In this document: piece by piece, positions 17,684-26,891 of the stretch
Position numbering within the stretch: the stretch's first letter is position 1
Layout: each line of letters starts with the position of its first letter
Assembly: GCF_009765835.1 (NCBI RefSeq)
Contig: NZ_LMUS01000006.1
Location: 700,248 to 764,247 of the forward strand
DNA length: 64,000 nt
Source: Granulicella sp. L56
GTDB taxonomy: Bacteria; Acidobacteriota; Terriglobia; Terriglobales; Acidobacteriaceae
Reading direction: 5' to 3'
Translations under genes and position numbers: made by a program
Notes under the pieces: generated by a model
What the model was told of the DNA's origin: nothing
Database searches by the model: none
What the model saw: only the letters and a program-made list of their open reading frames with translations

Positions 17684-20131
17684 TCATTCCGCGCGCAATG
17701 CCTGCATTGGATCGACCTTGGAGGCACGAGCGGCGGGCAGCCATACGGCAACAAGCGCAACCGCGACAAGAATGAGCGGTGCAGAGAGGAACGCCACCGG
17801 ATCCCATGATTTGACGCCGAACAGCAGGCTGGAAACGAGACGCGTGAGACCAAATGCTCCAACGATGCCGATGACCGCACCGGCGACCGTCAATCTCATG
17901 CCATGCCACATCACAAGCCTGCGAATACTGGATCGATCCGCACCCAATGCGATGCGGATTCCCATCTCTTGATTGCGCTGCTGCACGGAGTATGCCATGA
18001 GTCCATAGATGCCGACGGCGGCCAGAACCAGAGCGACTGCACCAAAGATGCTGAACAGCAGCATGTCGAAATTCTGACGGGCCGTCGAGCTTCCCATCAC
18101 CTCGTCCATGGTGCGTAGATGCGCCACCGGAAATCCTCCGCTGGCGAAGCGTAACTGCTCACTGACAGCAGCAATGTACTGATGGGGATCGTCGCGGGTT
18201 CGTACCACCCAAAGAAGCGGCTGGACATCGGAATAGGCTGCTGCGTAGCCGTCGGTGACCTGCGCTATCGGAACCATCATCATCGGGGAGGGAGGCGAGC
18301 CGAGACCGGCGTTGTGCGAGTCGGCGACCACGCCTACGATCTCTCGCGCAGGTTCTTCCAGCTCCGGCCCCATGCCCACGCCAATGATGATTTGCCGACC
18401 CACCGGATTTTCGCCCGGCCAGTATTGCCTGGCCAGGGCCTGATTGATGAGCACGACACCAGGAGCATTCGTCGTATCGGTTTCTTTGAAATCCCGTCCG
18501 CGCAGAATGGGAATTCGGAACAGGCCCAGGTACCCCGGAGAAATACTCATCCATCTTCCCCCGGCCTTGTTTTTTTCAATCGGCCGCCCAACGATCCGGA
18601 AGGGCAGAGCGTCGTCAACCTGAACAGGCAGCCAGTAAGCGGCTGCCGAGGCCTCTACGCCGGGGATAGTATTCAGTTTATTTGTGCCATCTCGCGCGAG
18701 CTGAGCCACTCCCGCCGTCTTCTGGAATCGTTGGCCGTTGAGCGACATTTCCATGGTGAGAACGTTGTGAGAATCGAAGCCGGGACCGACGTCGTGCAAC
18801 GCGAGAAAGGTGCGGATGAGAAGAACCGAGCCGACCACAAGCACCAGCGCCAGTGAGACCTCGCTGATGACCAGCAGCGAGCGCATCTTTCCTTGACGAA
18901 ATCCGGTTCCGGAGCGGTTGCTGCCCTCCTTCAGGATCGTATTCAGGTCGATGCGGGAAGCGGCAAAAGCGGGGAAGAGCCCAAAGAGAATGCCGGTCAC
19001 AAGTGAAACAGCGAACGTAAAGCCCAGCACTCGCCAGTCCATACCGATGGCGGAACCGCCTTCGCCGACTCGGGGAAGGCCGGCGGGACTGGCGGCCAGC
19101 AGGGCGTGCACTCCGGCGAAACCCAGAATCAGGCCCAGAATACCGCCTGCGACGGAGAGCAGAACGCTTTCTGTGAGTAATTGGCGAACGATACGCGCCC
19201 TGCCGGCTCCCAGAGCGGAACGGATAGCGAACTCGCGTTTACGACCTGTGGCGCGCACCAGTAGCAGATTGGCGACATTGGCGCAGGCGATCAGCAACAC
19301 CAGACTGACCGCGGCCAGCATGATCAGCAGCGATCTGCGCACGTCGCCAACGATCGAATCACGCAACGGCTCAACAACAAATCCCGGCAGATGATTTGTT
19401 TTGGGATAAGCACGAAGGAACTGCGCGGCTGCGAGCTTCATTTGCGCGTTCGCCTCTACCAACGAAATGCCGGGCTGGAGCCGGGCCGCGACCTGAAAGG
19501 AGTGGTTCATGTTATCGCTGAAGGCTTCGAACTGAAACGGCAGCCAGATGTCCGCTTCCGGATCGGAGAGAAACTGCTTTCCAATGACACCAATAACGGT
19601 GTACGGTTCGTTGCCCAGCGAAAGCGACTTCCCGAGAATATTTGGATCGCCGCCGAACCTGCGCTGCCACAGGCCATAGCTCAGTACGACCACCTTTCCG
19701 CCCTTCGGCGAATCCTCCTGTGGTGTGAACGTGCGTCCGAGTGTCATCGGAGCACCGAATAAACGGAAGTAGCCCTCGGTAACGTGAATACCGTGAATCT
19801 GCTCAGGCCTGCCGCCGGTAAGGTTGAAGCCGGGCCCGGCGGAATCGTAAGCCGCGACCTCACTGAATACGCTGGTCTGCTGCTGATAGAGGTGAAACTC
19901 AGGAATTGAAGACAAGGGATAGTTGCCAGTTGGCGAGGAGAGCAGAAACCTGACGATGCGATCGGAGCTGGGGTAGGTGAGAGGCTTGAGCAGCACCGCG
20001 TTGACCACCGAAAAGATCGCGGTGTTGGCTCCGACACCCAGCGCGAGGGCGGCAACGGCAGCAATCGTGAATCCGGGATTCTTCAGCAACATTCGAAAGG
20101 AATGCCTTATGTCATTCCAGAGATCACCCAC
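17684..20131 (-). CDS. ABC transporter permease of the acidobacterial 'ADOP' type
   Basis: 815 residues, about twice a MacB permease half. An N-terminal cytoplasmic-membrane start ([19 protein letters not shown]) is followed by MacB-like periplasmic core and FtsX domain, then the whole unit is repeated, giving eight predicted membrane helices. The segment [21 protein letters not shown] and its later counterpart ([19 protein letters not shown]) are the paired FtsX boxes, named here by [17 protein letters not shown] and [16 protein letters not shown]. These proteins are greatly multiplied in Acidobacteria and are 'orphan' because no ATPase lies beside them, as here. Probably moves or releases an envelope substrate; the true function is unproven. 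Confidence 0.9.
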   Translation of the reverse strand: MGDLWNDIRHSFRMLLKNPGFTIAAVAALALGVGANTAIFSVVNAVLLKPLTYPSSDRIVRFLLSSPTGNYPLSSIPEFHLYQQQTSVFSEVAAYDSAGPGFNLTGGRPEQIHGIHVTEGYFRLFGAPMTLGRTFTPQEDSPKGGKVVVLSYGLWQRRFGGDPNILGKSLSLGNEPYTVIGVIGKQFLSDPEADIWLPFQFEAFSDNMNHSFQVAARLQPGISLVEANAQMKLAAAQFLRAYPKTNHLPGFVVEPLRDSIVGDVRRSLLIMLAAVSLVLLIACANVANLLLVRATGRKREFAIRSALGAGRARIVRQLLTESVLLSVAGGILGLILGFAGVHALLAASPAGLPRVGEGGSAIGMDWRVLGFTFAVSLVTGILFGLFPAFAASRIDLNTILKEGSNRSGTGFRQGKMRSLLVISEVSLALVLVVGSVLLIRTFLALHDVGPGFDSHNVLTMEMSLNGQRFQKTAGVAQLARDGTNKLNTIPGVEASAAAYWLPVQVDDALPFRIVGRPIEKNKAGGRWMSISPGYLGLFRIPILRGRDFKETDTTNAPGVVLINQALARQYWPGENPVGRQIIIGVGMGPELEEPAREIVGVVADSHNAGLGSPPSPMMMVPIAQVTDGYAAAYSDVQPLLWVVRTRDDPHQYIAAVSEQLRFASGGFPVAHLRTMDEVMGSSTARQNFDMLLFSIFGAVALVLAAVGIYGLMAYSVQQRNQEMGIRIALGADRSSIRRLVMWHGMRLTVAGAVIGIVGAFGLTRLVSSLLFGVKSWDPVAFLSAPLILVAVALVAVWLPAARASKVDPMQALRAE

Positions 20132-20243
20132 GTTTCGACTCCTGTTCTGCCGGGAATCTTACCGCACTGCAATAACATGTCGATACCACCACAGTTCCAG
20201 CCTGTTGACAGCCCCGATATAATTAACCAGAAGGTAAAAAGAG

Positions 20244-20267
20244 AAGCCCGGCAATTGCTGGGCTTTT
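20244..20267. terminator. Hairpin with U-tract on both strands
   Basis: AGCCCG-GC at 20245-20252 pairs with GC-TGGGCT at 20257-20264, followed by TTTTT on the + strand; the minus strand has TCTCTTTTT after the same stem. On the minus strand it could end the transcript of the 20416-20826 gene. On the + strand nothing codes upstream, apart from a TATAAT at 20217-20222. Confidence 0.6.
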
Positions 20268-20285
20268 TCATTTGATCTGACTCCA

Positions 20286-20318
20286 GACCGAAGTCCGGCC
20301 CCGGTCTGGACTTCGGTC
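20286..20318. repeat. 11-base perfect inverted repeat
   Basis: GACCGAAGTCC at 20286-20296 and GGACTTCGGTC at 20308-20318 are exact reverse complements around an 11-base loop. There is no T-run on either side. It sits next to the terminator-like hairpin in the 284-base gap between the ADOP gene and the next minus-strand gene. Confidence 0.7.
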
Positions 20319-20415
20319 GGATTTACATTGGACTTAAAATATTTGTCTGGAAGACTTTAGGACTTAAGTAGGGGGAGGGGGATACTTGCGCAACGTCGGC
20401 AAAACATCGGCCGAA

Positions 20416-20826
20416 CTAGCGCCAGCTCACTGCCAGATGCCAGCGCATCTCCCGGTCACGAGCCTTCTCAAGCACCTCTGCGTACTCTCTTAACTCGGAG
20501 AGCACCTGTTTCCCCTCGGTGCCTAGTTGCTGCGGATCGTCGCGCAGGGCCTGCAAAAGCGCCTGCACTGTCTTGAGGCCATCGGCAGGTTGATACCACT
20601 GCGGCGGCGGAAGCTTTCGCAGCAACTCCTGGTCGCCCGCGCCCTCTTCGATCAAAAGGGCCATCGAGTTCTCGTCCGCGGAGAAGTACTCAATCAAAGG
20701 GCGCACCCCCAGACTGAGTGCGAGCTTTTCAAGGGCGTCCTCATGCCGTGCCAGCGAACGGCCATTGACGAAGGTATCGAAGCCTGGGTCCTCACCTTCG
20801 ACCACGATGTACATGGAAGCTGCCAT
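20416..20826 (-). CDS. Hypothetical protein, 136 residues
   Basis: Not recognised. A soluble acidic protein without signal peptide. Features: an opening beta strand and loop (MYIVVEGEDPGFDTFVNGR), a charged helix (ARHEDALEKLALSLG), then LIEYFSADE and a PPPQWYQPADG loop, and two C-terminal helices ending in RHLAV-like basic residues. It resembles small bacterial proteins of the DUF1877 style that may be immunity or adaptor proteins, but this is weak. The start could also be the internal ATG at 20814, which gives a more natural N terminus. It lies 34 bases downstream of a membrane protein gene and may be cotranscribed. Confidence 0.6.
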   Translation of the reverse strand: MAASMYIVVEGEDPGFDTFVNGRSLARHEDALEKLALSLGVRPLIEYFSADENSMALLIEEGAGDQELLRKLPPPQWYQPADGLKTVQALLQALRDDPQQLGTEGKQVLSELREYAEVLEKARDREMRWHLAVSWR

Positions 20827-20860
20827 TCAAGGCAGTGTACCGCTCCGCCACGAGGAAAAT

Positions 20861-21766
20861 CTATCGGATCGAGAGTACCGCATCAGAGTCCCAACCCCTT
20901 GAAAGCAGCAGGTAGGCTGCTCCGGCTATGAGCAGGGCCAGGCCTGCGGCCATCCGTACCGTCAAGGGAGGGTGCAAAAATGCGAAGCCTTCGAGAACAG
21001 TGAAGAGAGGAACGATCAGATATCGCGCCGCAAGACGCACGGGAGACATCTCGCGCACCAGCCATACCAATAAAAGCAACTCCACCAAATTGTAGAGCGA
21101 GTGAATCGAGAGCAACGACGATACTCCGCTCCAACTCTCGGCAGAAGGCAAGTTCACGAGGTGGCAGGCAATCAGGAACACGGCATTCGAGAGAGCCACG
21201 ACTGCCAAGGCCTCGATCATTCCGAATCCGCGCAGCAGGCGATACAGCGATTCACTCGCAAAACCTACCAGCGCGATTGCTACAAGAAGAACGCCGAAGA
21301 TGATTTGTCCGCGCGGCGACGTGGGAAAGCTGAATGGAAGCAGCAATAAAACTCCGCCAAAACCGATCAGCGTTGGGATCGAGAAGCGTCGAACACTGGG
21401 CTCGGATTCTCGGGCGGCTGCGACCATCACAACGACAAACGGCACCAGAGCAAAGAGCGCGGCGCGGTTGATGTCCGATATGCCGTTGCGTGCCCACTCT
21501 CCCAGTACGGCAGGCACACCAAGCAGAAGAATACTTACGGCGGCTACACGCAAACACGCACGCCACTGCAATCGAGCCCGCACACGTCGATACGCAGGGA
21601 TCAAAGCTATAAGCCCAACCAGGCTGTAGAAGCAGGCCTGCTGTGTGATGGGAGACTCGTCGGTTGTGCCGGCGGGAAGCAGCCATGAACTCGACAGCAG
21701 AAGGCACAACGCAAAAAATACGAACCAGATGCTCCATCGCGTTTGCTGTGGCCGGGCTGTCGGCAT
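20861..21766 (-). CDS. Integral membrane protein, possibly DMT-superfamily
   Basis: 301 residues with about ten hydrophobic segments and an overall drug/metabolite-transporter (EamA-like) rhythm: a helix pair at 10-60, then repeated paired helices, and a mid-protein segment ISDINRAALFALVPFVVVMVAA whose position fits the RAxxLxxxxP box of EamA transporters (quoted here as RAALFALVPFVVV). No substrate can be given. Upstream of a small hypothetical gene with a 34-base gap. The DMT assignment is inference and an uncharacterised family is equally possible. Confidence 0.6.
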   Translation of the reverse strand: MPTARPQQTRWSIWFVFFALCLLLSSSWLLPAGTTDESPITQQACFYSLVGLIALIPAYRRVRARLQWRACLRVAAVSILLLGVPAVLGEWARNGISDINRAALFALVPFVVVMVAAARESEPSVRRFSIPTLIGFGGVLLLLPFSFPTSPRGQIIFGVLLVAIALVGFASESLYRLLRGFGMIEALAVVALSNAVFLIACHLVNLPSAESWSGVSSLLSIHSLYNLVELLLLVWLVREMSPVRLAARYLIVPLFTVLEGFAFLHPPLTVRMAAGLALLIAGAAYLLLSRGWDSDAVLSIR

Positions 21767-21810
21767 GAATCAGCTCCTCGGGATTTGTCATGAGTCCTTG
21801 CGGCAAAAGC

Positions 21811-21841
21811 AGAAGGGCCGCGCAGTTTGCGCGGCCCTTCT
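21811..21841 (-). terminator. Intrinsic terminator after pnp
   Basis: A 13-base perfect stem (21811-21823 with 21829-21841) around a five-base loop, 17 bases after the pnp stop on the minus strand and followed there by GCTTTTG. Its U-tract is short, so efficiency is uncertain. Confidence 0.7.
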
Positions 21842-21857
21842 CATCCTTCGATAACGA

Positions 21858-24278
21858 CTACTGGTTCCCGTTGCCGCCGGTGCGAGGAGCACCGCCGCCC
21901 GAACCACCTGCGCCCGGTGCGCCACGGCGTCCGCTGCGACGACGACGGCCGCCACCGGGACGACGCTGTCCGCCAGGTCCGGCAGGAGCGCCTGCTCCTT
22001 CGCCAGTGGTTGCCGGAGCATCTCCATCGGCACGGTTGAAGTTGGGCTCATCGGAGTCCGACTCGTCCTCGTCCTCGAAGTCGTCGCCATCTTCCGCATC
22101 GGCAACGTTCTCTTCTGTGGCAGTTGCATGGGGAGCTGCGGGTGCACCATCGATGCCGACCTGTCCCGGCTCGGGAAGGCCGAGCTTGGCGCGCTGCTCG
22201 CGCAGAACCGCCTTGCGGGAGAGCTTGATGCGATTGCCTTCGATGGCGAGTACCTTGACCAGAATCTGGTCGCCCTCGCGAAGCTCGTCCTTGACCTCTT
22301 TGACGCGATGCTCTGCGATCTCGGAGACGTGGAGCAGGCCGTCGGTGCCGGGGAAGATCTCGACGAATGCGCCGAACTCTGCCAGACGAACCACCTTGCC
22401 GAGATAAGTTTTGCCGATCTCGGGCACTGCGGTGATGTCGCTGATCATCTGGATGGCACGGGCCAGGCCGTCGGCGTCGCTCGAAGCAACATTGACGCGA
22501 CCAGTGTCGTCCACATCGATCTTGACGCCAGTGGCCTCGACGATGCCGCGGATGACCTTGCCGCCAGGTCCGATGAGATCGCGAATCTTGTCGGTCGGGA
22601 TCTGGATGGTGTGAATGCGAGGAGCGAACTGCGACTTCTCTTCCTTGGCGCTGGAGATGGTCGCGTCCATGGTATCGAGGAGGTTCAGACGGTTCTTGCG
22701 AGCCTGCTCGAGCGCCTCGCGCATGATCTGGGGAGTGATGCCCATGATCTTGATGTCCATCTGGAGCGCGGTGATGCCCTTGCGGGTGCCGGCTACCTTG
22801 AAGTCCATGTCGCCGTAGTGGTCTTCCGCACCTGCGATGTCGGTGAGGATGGCGTACTTGTCACCCTCTTTGACGAGGCCCATGGCCACGCCGGCTACTG
22901 CGCCCTTGATAGGAATGCCAGCCTGCATGAGTGCAAGCGACGCGCCGCAGATGGTGGCCATGCTGGATGATCCATTGGATTCCAGAATGTCGGAGACGAC
23001 GCGGAGGGTGTACGGGCTCTCGTCCTCGCCGGGGAGGACGGCCTCAATCGCACGCCAGGCAAGTGCGCCGTGGCCGATCTCGCGGCGGCCGACGCCGGTC
23101 ATGCGACCGACTTCGCCGACTGAGAACGGCGGGAAGTTGTAGTGCAGCATGAAGCGGCGCTTCTGCTCGCCTTCATAGCTCTCCATACGCTGCGCGTCAT
23201 CGGTGGTGCCGAGGGTCGCGGAGACAAGAGCCTGAGTTTCGCCACGGGTGAAGAGGGCGGAGCCATGGACGCGCGGCAGAACGCCGACCTCGACGGTGAC
23301 CTCGCGGATCTGGTCGAAGGCGCGATGATCGGGACGGATACGGTCGTTGAGAACCTGCTCGCGGAAGATGTTTTCGCGCAGCAGCTCGTAGTATTTGCTG
23401 AGCTTCTTGGCAGCTACGGCGTCGCCTTCGGGAAGATCGCGCTTCAGCTCGTCCTTGATCTCCTTGACCAGCGCGTAGCTCTCGAACTTGGGGTGCTTCT
23501 GGGTGTCGAGCGCGTCCTTCAACTTCGCGCCGACCTTGGCGGTCAGGCCATTAAGGTATTCGTGGTCGGTCTCGATCGCGGTGACGAGGCGCTTGGTCTT
23601 GCCTGCGCGGCTGACCAAGTCTTCGATGGCGGCACAGATCTTCTTGATCTCGACATGAGCGAACTCGATGGCGCCGACGACCGACTCCTCCGAGGTCTCC
23701 TTTGAACCGGACTCGACCATCACGATGCCGTCTTTGGTGCCGACGACCATGATGTTCAGCGTGCTCTTGGCGCGCTCCGCGTAGGTGGGGTTGACGATGT
23801 ACTGTCCATCGATGTGGCCGACGCGTACCGCACCCACCGGGCCGTGGAAGGGAATGTCGCTGAGCGCGAGGGCGCAGCTTGCGCCGTTGATGCCGAGCAC
23901 GTCGGGATCGTTTTCCTTGTCGGCGGAGTAGACGAATGCAACTACCTGCGTCTCGTTGCGGAAAGCCTCGGGGAAGAGGGGACGAATAGGACGGTCGATC
24001 TGACGGCTGGTCAGGATCTCCTTCTCACTGGGGCGGCCTTCGCGCTTGATAAAGCCACCGGGGATGCGGCCACCTGCGTAGGTGAACTCGCGATACTCGA
24101 CCGTAAGGGGGAAGAAGTCGATGCCTTCTTTGGGGTCGGGCGAGGCTACGGCCGTCGCCAGAATGACGTTGTCTCCGCTGGAGGTAAGCGCTGCGCCGGA
24201 GGCCTGCTTGGCCATGCGCCCTGTTTCAAATTTAATCTGCTTGCCGCCGGCAAGCTCAACTGTAACGTCCTGCTTCAT
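21858..24278 (-). CDS. pnp: Polyribonucleotide nucleotidyltransferase (PNPase)
   Basis: Phosphorolytic 3'-5' exoribonuclease, central to RNA turnover. Two RNase PH-like domains (about 1-220 and 310-540) flank a helical linker. A KH domain (IHTIQIPTDKIRDLIGPGGK, near 555-575) and an S1 domain (VGKTYLGKVVR-type strand, about 615-690) follow. The catalytic-domain sequences GSGRREIGHG-like (here GVGRREIGHGALAWRA) and FALSDI-like boxes are present. At 806 residues it is longer than the usual 700-720 because of a tail: first strongly acidic, then Gly/Arg/Pro-rich. Ribosome site GAGGGG precedes the ATG. rpsO is upstream on the same strand, the widely conserved order. Confidence 0.96.
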   Translation of the reverse strand: MKQDVTVELAGGKQIKFETGRMAKQASGAALTSSGDNVILATAVASPDPKEGIDFFPLTVEYREFTYAGGRIPGGFIKREGRPSEKEILTSRQIDRPIRPLFPEAFRNETQVVAFVYSADKENDPDVLGINGASCALALSDIPFHGPVGAVRVGHIDGQYIVNPTYAERAKSTLNIMVVGTKDGIVMVESGSKETSEESVVGAIEFAHVEIKKICAAIEDLVSRAGKTKRLVTAIETDHEYLNGLTAKVGAKLKDALDTQKHPKFESYALVKEIKDELKRDLPEGDAVAAKKLSKYYELLRENIFREQVLNDRIRPDHRAFDQIREVTVEVGVLPRVHGSALFTRGETQALVSATLGTTDDAQRMESYEGEQKRRFMLHYNFPPFSVGEVGRMTGVGRREIGHGALAWRAIEAVLPGEDESPYTLRVVSDILESNGSSSMATICGASLALMQAGIPIKGAVAGVAMGLVKEGDKYAILTDIAGAEDHYGDMDFKVAGTRKGITALQMDIKIMGITPQIMREALEQARKNRLNLLDTMDATISSAKEEKSQFAPRIHTIQIPTDKIRDLIGPGGKVIRGIVEATGVKIDVDDTGRVNVASSDADGLARAIQMISDITAVPEIGKTYLGKVVRLAEFGAFVEIFPGTDGLLHVSEIAEHRVKEVKDELREGDQILVKVLAIEGNRIKLSRKAVLREQRAKLGLPEPGQVGIDGAPAAPHATATEENVADAEDGDDFEDEDESDSDEPNFNRADGDAPATTGEGAGAPAGPGGQRRPGGGRRRRSGRRGAPGAGGSGGGAPRTGGNGNQ

Positions 24279-24307
24279 GTTGCCCCTCTTCTCTCGTTTT
24301 ATCTATC

Positions 24308-24335
24308 TATATAGAAACTTGTTGGATCGCGTCAT
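24308..24335 (-). promoter_or_regulatory. Weak candidate promoter for pnp
   Basis: Read on the minus strand: ATGACG (24335-24330), a 16-base gap and TATATA (24313-24308), about 30 bases before the pnp ATG. The -35 match is poor. The remainder of the 306-base gap between rpsO and pnp (24279-24584) shows only a 14-base palindrome, TGTCTCCGGAGACA at 24566-24579 just after the rpsO stop, and no other recognisable feature. Confidence 0.3.
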
Positions 24336-24584
24336 CCTTTTGCGGGCGCGAAAATGCAGCTCCACGGGGCCGACTATCGAGCCGCCTGGAAGCTGCACAG
24401 TAAAAAATCTTTGACAAATGATACTTGTCCGGCACGGTCAACCATCGACGCATGACATAACCCGCTCATCGTCAGCGACTCCAGCGGCAAGGCCATGCAT
24501 GACCTTGCACGAGAAGTTGCAGCCGAACGAGAGCGGGCCGTGCATGCTTCCATAGGATTGAACGGTGTCTCCGGAGACAATGCG

Positions 24585-24851
24585 CTACTTGCGGATTCCC
24601 AACTTACCGATGACTTCACGGTAACGGTCGGCATCGCACTTCTTGAGGTAATCAAGCAGACCGCGGCGCTTGCTCACGAGCATGAGAAGCCCGCGGCGCG
24701 ATCCGTGGTCCTTCTTGTGGGTTTTGAAATGCTCCGTCAACTCGCCGATACGCTCACTCAGAATCGCGATCTGAACCTCGGGACTCCCGGTGTCTGAGTC
24801 GTGTGTACGGAACTTTGCAATAATGTCTGTCTTTTTACCAGATGCCAGCAC
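24585..24851 (-). CDS. rpsO: 30S ribosomal protein S15
   Basis: Binds 16S rRNA in the platform of the small subunit. The 88-residue length is normal. Conserved signatures are present: [16 protein letters not shown], the [12 protein letters not shown] box that contacts rRNA, and the tail [18 protein letters not shown], seen as GLLDYLKK and RYREVI. GTG at 24851 is used as start, with AGGAGT eleven bases upstream, a rather long spacing. It sits upstream of pnp on the same strand, as in most bacteria, but 306 bases away. Confidence 0.95.
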   Translation of the reverse strand: MLASGKKTDIIAKFRTHDSDTGSPEVQIAILSERIGELTEHFKTHKKDHGSRRGLLMLVSKRRGLLDYLKKCDADRYREVIGKLGIRK

Positions 24852-24899
24852 AGATGTCTTTTACTCCTGATCTTCTAGTCCACTCTTAGTGTCTACGTT

Positions 24900-24928
24900 A
24901 GGATAGCACCGCTCACGAAAGGCAGCAA
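24900..24928 (-). promoter_or_regulatory. Candidate rpsO promoter (TTGCTG - 17 bp - TATCCT)
   Basis: On the minus strand TTGCTG (24928-24923) and TATCCT (24905-24900) are separated by exactly 17 bases, and the -10 ends about 48 bases before the GTG. The remaining part of the 290-base divergent gap up to murA shows nothing I can name. Confidence 0.45.
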
Positions 24929-25141
24929 TAAGCCGGGGGAGGCATTTCAGGGAAGGGGTTGGAGGAATCCAAAGGTTGAGTCGTAACGCTGAACGGGCGC
25001 TGGGGAAATCCTCCAGGAGCCGAATGTCGTATTGATTCAATGACACTTGCGCAGTTTCATTGTGATTCGGCGCAACATATTCCCGATGCGTGTACCAGTC
25101 GAGGCACCCATATCCACTGGAATGCCCCGTAAACTGGCAGG

Positions 25142-26422
25142 ATGGACAAGTTTGTTGTACGCGGCGGAAATCCGCTTCTCGGCACGATTAAAGTCTCCGG
25201 AGCGAAGAACTCCGCCCTTCCCTGCATGGCCGCCGCCATCCTCACCGAGGATGAAGTGATCCTTGAAAATATCCCGCAGGTGCGCGATATCGAGACCGAA
25301 CGCAAGCTCCTGGCCAGCATGGGGGCCGAGGTCGAGCTGGGCTATGGCCGGGCGCAGCATCGCACTCACATTCGCTGCGCTGTGCTGTCGGACCCGGTGG
25401 CCAAATATGAGATCGTCAAGACGATGCGCGCCAGCTCGCTGGTGCTGGGGCCGCTGATCGCCCGCACCGGCGTCGCGCGCGTTGCCATGCCGGGAGGCTG
25501 CGCGATTGGCGGACGTCCTATCGATCTGCACATTAAAGGCCTGGAGGCGATGGGCGCTACCATTACGCAGGAACATGGCTATCTGGAAGCCCGCACGGAC
25601 AGGCTCAAGGGAGCACACATCGTCTTCGACAAGATCACCGTTACGGGAACGGAAGACCTGCTGATGGCGGCGACGCTTGCCGAGGGCGAGACCCTCTTTG
25701 AGAACTGCGCGAGAGAGCCGGAGGTGACTGACCTTGCGGCGCTGCTGATCGCGATGGGAGCCAATATCGAAGGCGCGGGGACATCCACGATCCGGGTGCA
25801 GGGTGTCGCGAAGCTGCATGGCGCGCGCCACCGGATCAATCCTGACCGCATTGAAGCCGGTACGTTTCTGATTGCCGGAGCGATTACCGGGGGCGACCTG
25901 AACGTCGATTGTTGCGAGCCTGCCCATCTGAGCGCGTTGATTTACAAGCTGGAGCAGTGCGGCGTTCGCATCGACGTAGGGACCGATCATATTCGCGTTC
26001 GCAGCGGCGGCGACCTGAAGGCGGCGGACATCTCGACCGAAGAGTATCCGGGCTTCCCGACCGACATGCAGGCGCAGTACATGGCGCTGGCCACGCAGGC
26101 CGAAGGAACGACCATCGTTACGGAGAACATCTTCGAGAACCGCTTTATGCACGTGCAGGAACTGAACCGCATGGGCGCAAACATCACGGTGCAGGGACGA
26201 ACGGCGACGGTGCAGGGCAAGACGCCGTTGCAGTCGGCTGCGGTGATGTGCTCGGACCTGCGAGCCTCCGCTTCGCTGGTGCTGGCGGCCCTGGTGGCGG
26301 ACGGCGAGACTATTCTCGACCGGGTCTACCACATGGACCGCGGCTACGAACGGCTGGAGGAGAAGCTGCGTGGCGTAGGAGCGCAGATTCGGCGGATGGG
26401 AGATGTTTTCGGGAAGAAGTAA
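25142..26422 (+). CDS. murA: UDP-N-acetylglucosamine 1-carboxyvinyltransferase
   Basis: First committed step of peptidoglycan synthesis: transfers enolpyruvate from PEP to UDP-GlcNAc in the cytoplasm. The 426-residue length is standard. The substrate lysine-asparagine pair is at 22-23 (GAKNSALP). The catalytic cysteine is Cys120 in MPGGCAIGGRPIDLH, so the fosfomycin target residue is Cys, not the resistant Asp. The late segment YPGFPTDMQAQ and the ending RGYERLEEKLRGVGA are typical. It is divergent from rpsO and followed 45 bases later by a small membrane protein gene. Confidence 0.97.
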   Translation: MDKFVVRGGNPLLGTIKVSGAKNSALPCMAAAILTEDEVILENIPQVRDIETERKLLASMGAEVELGYGRAQHRTHIRCAVLSDPVAKYEIVKTMRASSLVLGPLIARTGVARVAMPGGCAIGGRPIDLHIKGLEAMGATITQEHGYLEARTDRLKGAHIVFDKITVTGTEDLLMAATLAEGETLFENCAREPEVTDLAALLIAMGANIEGAGTSTIRVQGVAKLHGARHRINPDRIEAGTFLIAGAITGGDLNVDCCEPAHLSALIYKLEQCGVRIDVGTDHIRVRSGGDLKAADISTEEYPGFPTDMQAQYMALATQAEGTTIVTENIFENRFMHVQELNRMGANITVQGRTATVQGKTPLQSAAVMCSDLRASASLVLAALVADGETILDRVYHMDRGYERLEEKLRGVGAQIRRMGDVFGKK

Positions 26423-26467
26423 GGTTTTGGGGGGCATTTTTCAAATTCTGCCGTGCAAGGATAGTGA

Positions 26468-26791
26468 ATGAAGATTTTTCTGTTTGTCCTTGTTGCGACT
26501 GTATTTGAGGCTGTGGGTGACGCCATTGTGCGGATTGCACTTCACAACCCTTCGCTGCTGATGCGGACCGGACTCTTTGTGATTGGGGGGCTGCTGCTGA
26601 CGCTCTACGGGACCTCGCTCAACCTTGCTCCGGTGGAGTTTGCCGCCGTCACCGGCATGTATATTGCGACCCTGTTTGTGGTGTTTCAGATTACCAACTA
26701 TGTCTTCTTCCGAACTCTCCCGACACCTGCCGTCGTAATGGGCGGAACCCTGATCGTGACCGCCGGTCTCGTCGTCTCGCTTTGGAAGTAA
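26468..26791 (+). CDS. Small four-helix membrane protein (SMR/DMT-like)
   Basis: 107 residues with four hydrophobic segments: about 3-20, 32-50, 57-78 and 86-105. Size and layout match small multidrug-resistance-type proteins, and an early glutamate (FEAVGDAIVR) lies in the first helix, where SMR proteins carry the key acidic residue. It lacks the full EmrE signature, so it may be one of the uncharacterised relatives. It follows murA by 45 bases and may be cotranscribed. Confidence 0.65.
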   Translation: MKIFLFVLVATVFEAVGDAIVRIALHNPSLLMRTGLFVIGGLLLTLYGTSLNLAPVEFAAVTGMYIATLFVVFQITNYVFFRTLPTPAVVMGGTLIVTAGLVVSLWK

Positions 26792-26855
26792 CGCGATCAT
26801 CGCAGCGTCCTGGTTCGATATTGCTCGCTGCAATCGCGGTAGAAGGTGTACAAAG

Positions 26856-26865
26856 GTTGCACAAC
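26856..26865. promoter_or_regulatory. Possible operator half-site pair upstream of the LacI-type gene
   Basis: GTTG-CA-CAAC forms a small inverted repeat 27 bases before the regulator ATG. LacI-family proteins often repress their own gene, so this is a natural place for an operator, but the repeat is short and could be chance. Confidence 0.25.
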
Positions 26866-26891
26866 ATCGCACTCAGAATCCCTGGAGAACC

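Noticed and set aside
20204..20222. TTGACA and TATAAT upstream of the 20244 hairpin as one promoter
   Set aside because: They are only seven bases apart, far from the 16-18 required; only the TATAAT alone might be used.
24861..25046. A 61-codon minus-strand frame upstream of rpsO
   Set aside because: No convincing ribosome site or protein character, and it overlaps the likely rpsO promoter.
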